From: Pseudorhodoferax soli
GTDB taxonomy: Bacteria > Pseudomonadota > Gammaproteobacteria > Burkholderiales > Burkholderiaceae_C
Reading direction: 5' to 3'
NCBI RefSeq assembly: GCF_003337555.1
Contig: NZ_QPJK01000002.1
Location: forward strand, 930,001-994,000
DNA: 64,000 nt
The position numbers and the translations under genes are program-made. Below are positions 55,362 to 62,370 of the stretch, piece by piece. Below the pieces are notes generated by a model. The model was not told the DNA's origin. It did no database searches and saw nothing but the letters and a program-made list of their open reading frames with translations. Position 1 is the first letter of the stretch. Each line of letters starts with the position of its first letter.

Positions 55362-56186
55362 TCAGTCGGCCAGCCGAGGAGCGTCGACCAGCGTGGCCAG
55401 CGGCAGGCTGGACAGCTCGCCGAGCAGCGCCGCCAGCTGGCGGCCGGCGGCGTCCACGAGCGCGCGGCCCTTCTCGGCCGTGGCGTTGGCGGCGTTGCCG
55501 GCCGCGCCATCGGCGTTGTAGTCCTGCATCTGCCAGCCGAGCTTGGCGGTCTTGCCGTTGCCCAGGATGGGGTAGGCGGCAGCGCGGTCCTGCGATGTGG
55601 AGCGGAAGTGGCGGGCCTGCGCCATGTCCACGCGGGCCGGGTCCAGCGCCAGCATCATCGAGGTCTCGATGTCGCCACCGTGGATGCCGAAGCGGTGCTC
55701 CTCGGCGCTGAACAGGCCTTCCACGTCCTGCCCCAGCGGCAGGGTGTACCAGCTGGCGTGGTAGCACAGCAGTTCGCAGCGCGTGCGCAGGTCACGCGCC
55801 ACGATGTCCATGATGGAGACCTGGCCGCCGTGGCTGTTGAAGATCAGCAGCTTGCGCAGGCCGGCGCGCGCGACCGACTCGCCGATCTCGGTCCACAGCC
55901 GGATCGTGGTCTCGGCCGACAGCGACAGCGTGCCCGGAAAGCGCTGGTGCTCGCTGCTGCGGCCGATGGCTTGCGTCGGCAGGAACAGCACCGGCAAGGC
56001 CTCGGGCAGGTGCGGCAGCGCGGCGGCGATGACGCCGTCGACCAACGCCGCGTCCACCCGCACGGGCAGGTGCGGGCCGTGCTGCTCGGTGGCGGCCACG
56101 GGCAGCACGGCCACGGTGGCGGCGGGGTCCAGCCGCGCGAAATCGCGCGTGCCGAGATCGGACCAGAATCGCGAGGGTAGGCTCAT
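55362..56186 (-). CDS. Creatininase family protein
   Basis: 274 residues. Metal-binding segments are ATEQHGPHLPVRVDAALVD, FNSHGGQVSIM and FGIHGGDIETSMML. The family includes creatinine amidohydrolase and mycofactocin-type peptidases that cleave cyclic or peptide-like amide bonds with zinc. Probably cytoplasmic. It is upstream of the MocR gene in an apparent two-gene operon and divergent from an MFS exporter, so the cluster may take in or expel an amide-containing compound. Confidence 0.9.
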   Translation of the reverse strand: MSLPSRFWSDLGTRDFARLDPAATVAVLPVAATEQHGPHLPVRVDAALVDGVIAAALPHLPEALPVLFLPTQAIGRSSEHQRFPGTLSLSAETTIRLWTEIGESVARAGLRKLLIFNSHGGQVSIMDIVARDLRTRCELLCYHASWYTLPLGQDVEGLFSAEEHRFGIHGGDIETSMMLALDPARVDMAQARHFRSTSQDRAAAYPILGNGKTAKLGWQMQDYNADGAAGNAANATAEKGRALVDAAGRQLAALLGELSSLPLATLVDAPRLAD

Positions 56187-56283
56187 GGCGGGGATCTTAG
56201 AGCGTGTTCCGCGGCCGTGCCCCTGTGCCGGCGCCGCCACGGCCCGGGCGCTAACATGCCTGCCGCCTCCTGCCCCATCCCCT

Positions 56284-57537
56284 ATGTCATCGATTCCATC
56301 CGACGCCTCCGCCCCGGTGGCGTACGGCCCCTGGGCCATCGCCGCCGCCGGCGCGGTGGGCCTGGCCACCGCCATGGGCATCGGCCGCTTCGCGTTCACG
56401 CCGCTGATGCCCATGATGCTGCACGACGGCGTGATCGACCTGGCCGGCGCCAGCTGGCTGGCCAGCGCCAACTACCTGGGCTATCTGCTCGGCGCAGTGC
56501 TCTGCACGCTGCAGCCCTGGCTTTGGCGCCGGCTCGGCAATCCGCCACCGCCCAACGCCGCACGGCTGGTGCAGGCCGGCCTCGTCGCCACCGTCTTGCT
56601 GACGCTGGCCATGGCCCTGCCCTGGCCGGCGCTGTGGCCGGCGTTGCGCTTCGCGGCCGGCGTGGCCAGCGCATTCGTGTTCGTCTACATCTCGGGTTGG
56701 TGCCTGGCGCAGCTGGCGCGGCGCGACCGCGGCGCGCTGGGCGGCATGATCTATGTGGGACCAGGCACGGGCATCGTGCTGAGCGGCCTGATCGCCGGAG
56801 CGGTGGTGGTAGGCGATGGCAGCGCGCGGCTGGGCTGGCTGGTGTTCGGCGCGCTGGCCGCCGCCATGACGGTCGCCGTGCGGCCGGTGCTGCGCCACGG
56901 CGAATTGCCGGCGCCGCCGGTGGCTGCGGCGGCCGGCCCGTCCGCCGCGCAGCGCGCGGCCCCGCGCGGCGAGGTGGCCCTGCTGGCCGCGGGCTATGGC
57001 TGCGCCGGTTTTGGCTACATCATCACCGCCACCTTCCTGCCCGTCATCGCCCGCGCGGCGCTGCCGGCCTCGGTCTGGCTCGACCTGTTCTGGCCGATCT
57101 TCGGCGCCGGCGTGATCCTCGGCGCCATGGCCACCACGCGTGTGGCCCTGAGCGGCGACCTGCGCCGGATGCTGGCGCTGTGCCACGGCGTGCAGGCCGT
57201 GGGCGTGGCCATGAGCCTGGTCAGCCCCACCCTGCCGGGCTTCGTGCTGGGCAGTCTGCTGCTGGGGCTGCCGTTCACGGCCATCACCTACTTCGCCATG
57301 CAGGAGGTGCGCCGCCTGCGGCCCGCCAACGCGGCCAGCACCATGGGGTTGCTGACGGCGCTGTACGGCATCGGCCAGGTGCTGGGGCCGCCGCTGGTGG
57401 CACTGTTGATCGGCTGGTCGGGCTCGCCGGCGCGCGGTTTCGCGCTGGCCCTGATGGTGGCAGCCGGCACGCTGCTGCTGGGCGCGGCGCTGTACCTGCT
57501 GGGGGCGCGCCGCTATCCCAAGGAAAGCACGCGATGA
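56284..57537 (+). CDS. YbfB/YjiJ-family MFS transporter
   Basis: 417 residues with about twelve membrane helices. The N-terminal TAMGIGRFAFTPLMPMML and SANYLGYLLGAVL are typical of the YbfB/YjiJ-type MFS group. Divergent from the creatininase gene with 97 bases between them. The stop overlaps the next small gene by 4 bases. Direction of transport and substrate unknown. Confidence 0.88.
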   Translation: MSSIPSDASAPVAYGPWAIAAAGAVGLATAMGIGRFAFTPLMPMMLHDGVIDLAGASWLASANYLGYLLGAVLCTLQPWLWRRLGNPPPPNAARLVQAGLVATVLLTLAMALPWPALWPALRFAAGVASAFVFVYISGWCLAQLARRDRGALGGMIYVGPGTGIVLSGLIAGAVVVGDGSARLGWLVFGALAAAMTVAVRPVLRHGELPAPPVAAAAGPSAAQRAAPRGEVALLAAGYGCAGFGYIITATFLPVIARAALPASVWLDLFWPIFGAGVILGAMATTRVALSGDLRRMLALCHGVQAVGVAMSLVSPTLPGFVLGSLLLGLPFTAITYFAMQEVRRLRPANAASTMGLLTALYGIGQVLGPPLVALLIGWSGSPARGFALALMVAAGTLLLGAALYLLGARRYPKESTR

Positions 57538-58001
57538 GACCGGGTGGCCGGGCTCTCGTTGCGGCCGTGCTCGCGGGGTTGGTGGTGGGCGCCGCGGCGA
57601 TGTCGCCAGAGGATGCGCTCAAGTCGCCCGCCTGCCTGGCCGCACGCGAGCGGCTCGACGCCACCATGGCCGAGCAGAAGCCGGACATCGTGCTGTTGCG
57701 CGCGGCGCGCCAACGCGCGGCACGCGCCTGCTTCCGCGCCGAGGCCGACGCCCCACCGCCTTCGCGTGCCGAACGCCCACTGGTGCTGCTGCCGCCAGCG
57801 GGGATGCCGGCGCCACCGGCAGCGCCCACAGCGCCCACCACCACGGCACCGACCCGACCGCAGCCTCCGCAGGTGGCGCGCTGCGACGCAGGCGGCTGCT
57901 GGGACAGCCAGGGGCAACGGCTGAACCGCGCGGGCGGCCAGCTGGTCAATCCGCAGGGTCAGCTGTGCACGCAGCAGGGCACGGTGCTGAGCTGCCCTTG
58001 A
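57534..58001 (+). CDS. Small exported protein with Pro-rich linker and Cys-rich C-terminus
   Basis: 155 residues. An N-terminal signal (ALVAAVLAGLVVGAAA) and helical region with two Cys (SPACLAARERLD, ARACFRAEAD) precede a Pro/Ala/Thr linker (about 75-112). A C-terminal module, CDAGGCWDSQGQRLNRAG ending LCTQQGTVLSCP, follows. The four Cys there probably form disulfides outside the cytoplasm. I do not know a function. It overlaps the MFS gene (ATGA) and the helicase start. Confidence 0.75.
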   Translation: MRPGGRALVAAVLAGLVVGAAAMSPEDALKSPACLAARERLDATMAEQKPDIVLLRAARQRAARACFRAEADAPPPSRAERPLVLLPPAGMPAPPAAPTAPTTTAPTRPQPPQVARCDAGGCWDSQGQRLNRAGGQLVNPQGQLCTQQGTVLSCP

Positions 58002-60301
58002 ACGGCACGCCGGCAGCGCCGCCGCCGTACACGGTGGCCGTGCGCGCGCTGTGCGAGTTCACGGCCAAGGCCGGGGACCTGGACCTGCGCTTCACGCCCG
58101 CGCCCACCGCGCTGGAGGGCATCGCCGGCCACGCGCTGGTGACCGGGCGGCGCGCGCCGGACTACGCATCCGAAGTGCGGCTGCAGGGGCGCCACGGCGC
58201 GTTGCAGGTGCGCGGCCGCGCCGACGGCTTCGACGCCGCCCGGCAACGGCTCGAAGAGATCAAGACCCACCGCGGCGACCTGGCGCGCCAGCCGGCCCAG
58301 CAGCGGGTCTTGCACTGGGCCCAGCTCAAGGTCTATGGCGCCTTGCTGTGCGCCGAGCGCGGCCTGCCCGCGCTGACACTGGCACTGGTGTACTTCGACA
58401 TCGCGAGCCAGCGCGAGACGGTGTTCGAGGAACGGCACGGGGCGGCGGCACTGCAGGCCTTCTTCGAGCAGCAATGCGAGCGCTTTCTGGCCTGGGCCGC
58501 GCAAGAGCAGGCCCACCGCGCTGCGCGCGACGCGGCCCTGGCAGCGCTGGCGTTTCCGCACGCCGAGTTCCGCCCTGGCCAGCGCGACCTGGCCGAAGCC
58601 GTGTACCGCGCGGCCGCGCGCGGCCGGCCCTTGCTGGCGCAGGCCCCCACGGGCATCGGCAAGACGGTGGGCACGCTGTTCCCGCTGCTCAAGGCCTGCC
58701 CGGGCAAGGGCATCGACAAGCTGTTCTACCTCGCGGCCAAGACACCGGGCCGCCAGCTGGCGCTGGATGCCCTCGCACGCATCGCGCCGATGGGCCAGCC
58801 GCTGCGCGTGCTGGAACTGACCGCGCGCGAGAAGAGCTGCGAGCACCCCGACAAGGCCTGCCACGGCGAATCTTGCCCGCTGGCGCGCGGCTTCTACGAC
58901 CGGCTGCCGGCCGCCCGAGGCGCGGCGGTGGCCGCAGGGCCGCTGGCGCGCGCCACGCTGCGCGAGGTGGCGCTGGCGCATCAGGTCTGCCCTTACTACC
59001 TGGGCCAGGAGCTGGCGCGCTGGGCCGACGTGGTGGTCGGCGACTACAACTACTGGTTCGACGGCAGCGCCATGCTGTACGCGCTGGCCGTGCAGAACGA
59101 ATGGCGCGTGGGCGTGCTGGTGGACGAAGCGCACAACCTGGTCGACCGAGGCCGCGCCATGTACTCGGCCGGCATGCAGCGCGGCACGGTGCGGGCCTTG
59201 GCACGCGAGGCGCCGGCTGCGCTGCGGCGCCCGCTCGAGCGGCTGGACCGGCAATGGCGCGCCCTGCTGGCCGAAGACGAGCGCCCCTACAGCACGCGCG
59301 AGGCGCCACCGGCCGACTGGGCCACTGCGCTGCAGAACGCTGCCGCTGCGCTGGGCGACTACTTCGCCGATGCCGCGCCGGGCGCGCCGCATCCCCTCGA
59401 CGGTGCGCTGCAGTCGTTCTGGTTCGAAGCCCTGCAGCTGCTGCGGCTGGTGCAGAGCTTCGGGGCGCATTCCATGGTCGATGTGACGCGCCTGCCCGCC
59501 GGCAAGGGGACCGGGCGCAACGATGCCGAACTGCACATCCGCAACCTGATCCCGGCCGAGTTCCTGGCGCCGCGGCTGGCAGCTGCGTGGAACTGCACGC
59601 TGTTCTCAGCCACGCTGGCGCCGCCGGACTTCTACCGCAACATGCTGGGATTGCCGGCCGACACGCCCTTCGTCGACATCGCATCGCCCTATGCGGCCGA
59701 GCAGCTGTGCGTGCGCGTGGCCGACCGCATTTCCACCCGCTTTGCCGACCGGCAGGCGTCTGCCGCGCCCATTGCCGCGCTGATGGCGCAGCAGTACCTG
59801 GCGCAGCCCGGCAACTATCTGGCGTTCTTCAGCAGCCACGACTACCTGGAACTGGTGGCCGACGCGTTCGCACTGATGCACCCGACCATCCCCCACTGGC
59901 GCCAGACCCGGCGCATGGACGAGGCCGAACGCCAGGCGTTCCTCGCCCGCTTTGCACCCCGCGGGGCGGGCATCGGCTTTGCAGTGCTGGGCGGCAGCTT
60001 CGGCGAGGGCATCGACCTGCCGGGCGACCGGCTGATCGGCGCCTTCGTCGCGACGCTCGGACTGCCGCAGGTCAATCCCGTCAACGAGGAGATGCGCCGG
60101 CGCATGCAGGACGCGTTCGGTGCCGGCTACGACTACGCCTACCTGTATCCCGGCCTGCGCAAGGTGGTGCAGGCGGCGGGCCGTGTGATTCGGTCGCGCG
60201 AGGACCGGGGCGTGGTCGTGCTCATCGATGCGCGTTTTGCCCGCCGTGCGGTGCGGGCCCTGTTGCCGAAGTGGTGGCCGATGGCACTTCCCGTGGCATG
60301 A
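57998..60301 (+). CDS. DinG/XPD-type ATP-dependent DNA helicase with Fe-S cluster motif
   Basis: About 767 residues. An N-terminal PD-(D/E)XK-like region (about 20-130) contains RGRADGFDAARQRLEEIKTH (Asp and Glu-x-Lys). Superfamily 2 motifs follow: QAPTGIGKTVG (Walker A), VDEAHNL (DEAH box), FSATLAPP, GSFGEGIDLPG and QAAGRVIRS. Between I and II four cysteines (KSCEH, KACHG, ESCPL, QVCPY) fit the 4Fe-4S site of XPD/DinG. It unwinds DNA 5'-3'; the nuclease-like part suggests cleavage too. Start uncertain: TTG 57998 overlaps the preceding stop, GTG 57965 is also possible. Confidence 0.88.
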   Translation: MNGTPAAPPPYTVAVRALCEFTAKAGDLDLRFTPAPTALEGIAGHALVTGRRAPDYASEVRLQGRHGALQVRGRADGFDAARQRLEEIKTHRGDLARQPAQQRVLHWAQLKVYGALLCAERGLPALTLALVYFDIASQRETVFEERHGAAALQAFFEQQCERFLAWAAQEQAHRAARDAALAALAFPHAEFRPGQRDLAEAVYRAAARGRPLLAQAPTGIGKTVGTLFPLLKACPGKGIDKLFYLAAKTPGRQLALDALARIAPMGQPLRVLELTAREKSCEHPDKACHGESCPLARGFYDRLPAARGAAVAAGPLARATLREVALAHQVCPYYLGQELARWADVVVGDYNYWFDGSAMLYALAVQNEWRVGVLVDEAHNLVDRGRAMYSAGMQRGTVRALAREAPAALRRPLERLDRQWRALLAEDERPYSTREAPPADWATALQNAAAALGDYFADAAPGAPHPLDGALQSFWFEALQLLRLVQSFGAHSMVDVTRLPAGKGTGRNDAELHIRNLIPAEFLAPRLAAAWNCTLFSATLAPPDFYRNMLGLPADTPFVDIASPYAAEQLCVRVADRISTRFADRQASAAPIAALMAQQYLAQPGNYLAFFSSHDYLELVADAFALMHPTIPHWRQTRRMDEAERQAFLARFAPRGAGIGFAVLGGSFGEGIDLPGDRLIGAFVATLGLPQVNPVNEEMRRRMQDAFGAGYDYAYLYPGLRKVVQAAGRVIRSREDRGVVVLIDARFARRAVRALLPKWWPMALPVA

Positions 60302-60344
60302 GTTGTCTCCATTGCAGCATGGCAATGCGTTGCAACGATGACAC

Positions 60345-61274
60345 ATGCACCCTGCTCACGCGACGGCCAGCAACGCCGATGCCAAGCACCAAGCCCTGTT
60401 GCGGCACCGCGATGGGCACCACGCCGGCGTGCCTGTCTAAGACTTCGTCCTCAACCTGGTCCACGTGTTCGCGCACGCGCAGTTCAGCCACCAGCTCATA
60501 CACCACCTCTCGGTCACCGGCGTCATTGAAGTGCTGATCCGTGGTTTGCCGTGTGGCTGGGCTCGCAGTACAGCGGCCGGGTCATCCTCTGGCTTGACAC
60601 CAAGGCGCCGCACATCCGCGGCCTCATCTTCGCCAGCATGGGGTTGGGTCCGGTGACGGCGTTCAGCATCCCCCAGGGGGTCGGAGAGCGCGAAATGGTC
60701 TTCGCGCCGTCCCATGTCGCCGTCCAGGTTAAGCGCACGGCGTTCACCGCGCGGCAGTCGCTGTCCGATGAGGCCTGTCCGACGTGGAGCACAGGTCGTC
60801 CGGTGCTCCAGGCACTGCTGACCACCTTCCTCGGTACGCACTGCGGTGGCTTTGTTGCGGCGCCTCAGCAAGGAGGCGAGCGAGGCTATCGTGCGCTCGG
60901 ACGGTCCCGGTCGGATCGGCGCCCGTTTCCACCATCTCCATGCCGTTCTCAGGGCCGGCTCATCGCCACCGCGGTCCGCAACGACCTTGCAGCGGTCCAT
61001 CCACGTGCCATGCCGAGGGCAGCCCAGGTCGCCATCCTGCTGATGGGGCCGCCGATCCATCTACTGGGCAGTGCGGTCCACGAGACGGTGGTTTGCAGTG
61101 GCGTGACCGTCTCGCACATCGTCGGGGCCATCATGCTGCAGGTACTCATGCCCTTCGGCATGGCAGGCATGCATGATCCCCATGGGGTAGCTGACCACCG
61201 CCGCGGTGCTCGTGGTCGGCATCCGGGAGACAAAGCGTCTGCGGCGCCGCCGCGGGCCGTGTGAAATGCCATGA
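60345..61274 (+). pseudogene. Decayed low-temperature-requirement protein A (ltrA) gene
   Basis: Pieces of an LtrA-family membrane protein can be read in successive frames. From ATG 60345 one reads HQALLRHRDGHHAGVPV then a stop, then DFVLNLVHVFAHAQFSH and LIHHLSVTGVIEVL. A shift leads to FAVWLGSQYS and LDTKAPHIRGLIFASMGLG. Another frame gives EASEAIVRSDGPGRIGARF, another LIATAVRNDLAAVHP and GPPIHLLG, and the last LTTAAVLVVGIRETKRLRRR ending at TGA 61272-61274. At least one stop and several frameshifts are present, and about 310 codons remain against roughly 380-400 in intact members, so a middle part is also lost. Confidence 0.75.
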
Positions 61275-61391
61275 CGGCAGCGTGTCGCACACCACTGAAA
61301 CTTCACGCCACGTCGAAAATCTTGACATCCAAGTACGGAGAACGAGCCAAAACCACAACCAAGTCGATGTTTTTGTTCAATATTTAATGAA
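61275..61391 (+). other. AT-rich region upstream of the PEP-CTERM gene
   Basis: Between the pseudogene and the sigma-54 site base composition drops sharply, with runs such as TGTTTTTGTTCAATATTTAAT (61368-61388 region). Such bendable DNA is where IHF and the activator of a sigma-54 promoter would bind. No gene is seen here. A TTGACA at 61322-61327 has no matching -10 box. Confidence 0.4.
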
Positions 61392-61407
61392 CGGCACGCG
61401 AGTTGCT
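61392..61407 (+). promoter_or_regulatory. Sigma-54 (RpoN) promoter of the PEP-CTERM gene
   Basis: CGGCACGCGAGTTGCT matches the -24/-12 consensus TGGCACG-N4-TTGCW at every specified position except the first base. The GG-to-GC spacing is correct. Transcription would start near 61418, leaving a leader of about 58 bases with AAGGAAT before ATG 61476. PEP-CTERM genes in several betaproteobacteria are under RpoN with the PrsK/PrsR two-component system. Confidence 0.75.
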
Positions 61408-61475
61408 CGATATCTCGCACCAACCTCGTTGGGCCGCCTTCTCCTCATCTGTCTCACCGAATTAAGGAATAGACA

Positions 61476-62324
61476 ATGCGCTACTTCAAACTTCTCGCAA
61501 CCGCGGTTGCGGTGTTCGCAGCAACTGCGGCTTCTGCTGCTCCCGTCACCAAGTGGACCTACAGCGTTTCGAGCGCCTTTGACATCAGCGCCACCCAGTA
61601 TGTGCCTTCTGGCACCACTCCTGGCGCACCGGCTTCGTCGGATAGCATGTACGACAGCCAAACCAATCTGCTCCAGTGGGGCCGCAAGTTCGTGCCAGGC
61701 ACGACCACCGCTGGTAGCATTGAAAACGGCAACCGCAGCGGCTTGGGCATCAACAATTCTCCCAACGGAGGTACGACGGATACCAACGGTGCGTTGGTAG
61801 CTGCAAACAGCTACACCCACTACAACAACATGAGCATTGGCGCTAACAGCTGGACGCTGTCGCGTACGGTCATCAATGCGTCGTTGACGTTGAGTGGGCT
61901 GGAGCCCGAAGTCGGCCCGGGCAAAATCTTGACGCAGAACTACCAAGTCCGGTTCGTTGAAACGCCAAACAACGCCACTAACTGCCCCACGAAGGATACC
62001 GACACGACGCTGTGCAGCGACATCTTCACGATCGTGGGCGGACTTGGCGAAAACTTCACCTATGAAGGCTACGAGTACGGTCTGCAGTTTGTGGCAACCG
62101 GCTTTACGGAGTTGCTGCCGAAACAGTGCGAACTGGCTGGCTTTGCTGTGGGCACGTCGTGCTTCGGTTTCTCCACGCCTGAGGGCGAGGACTACACCTC
62201 GCAATTTTCGTTCCGCATCACTCGCGCTGGTGAAGTCCCTGAACCTGCTTCGATCGCCCTGATCGGTGCTGGCCTGCTGGGCTTGGCTGGCCTGCGTCGC
62301 CGCCAGCAAAAGAGCAAGGCCTGA
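61476..62324 (+). CDS. THxN-type PEP-CTERM sorted exported protein
   Basis: 282 residues. A signal peptide ends in AASAAPVTK. The SYTHYNN segment fits the THxN motif of a PEP-CTERM protein subfamily. The C-terminal sorting signal is VPEPASIALIGAGLLGLAGL followed by RRRQQ, which exosortase recognises in the inner membrane. The protein is then released or attached to extracellular polymer, often in floc or biofilm matrix. Its GC content is clearly lower than the neighbours. Preceded by a sigma-54 promoter and followed by a strong terminator. Confidence 0.92.
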   Translation: MRYFKLLATAVAVFAATAASAAPVTKWTYSVSSAFDISATQYVPSGTTPGAPASSDSMYDSQTNLLQWGRKFVPGTTTAGSIENGNRSGLGINNSPNGGTTDTNGALVAANSYTHYNNMSIGANSWTLSRTVINASLTLSGLEPEVGPGKILTQNYQVRFVETPNNATNCPTKDTDTTLCSDIFTIVGGLGENFTYEGYEYGLQFVATGFTELLPKQCELAGFAVGTSCFGFSTPEGEDYTSQFSFRITRAGEVPEPASIALIGAGLLGLAGLRRRQQKSKA

Positions 62325-62346
62325 TTTTTTCAGCCTTGCTTCCAAA

Positions 62347-62370
62347 ACCCCGCCTCGGCGGGGTTTTTTT
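62347..62370 (+). terminator. Rho-independent terminator after the PEP-CTERM gene
   Basis: ACCCCGCC (62347-62354) pairs with GGCGGGGT (62357-62364) across a tiny TC loop and is followed by a run of seven T ending at 62370. An A run precedes the stem (AAAA, 62344-62347), so it can also work weakly for the convergent aceE-type gene, whose stop codon lies at 62369-62371. Confidence 0.92.
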
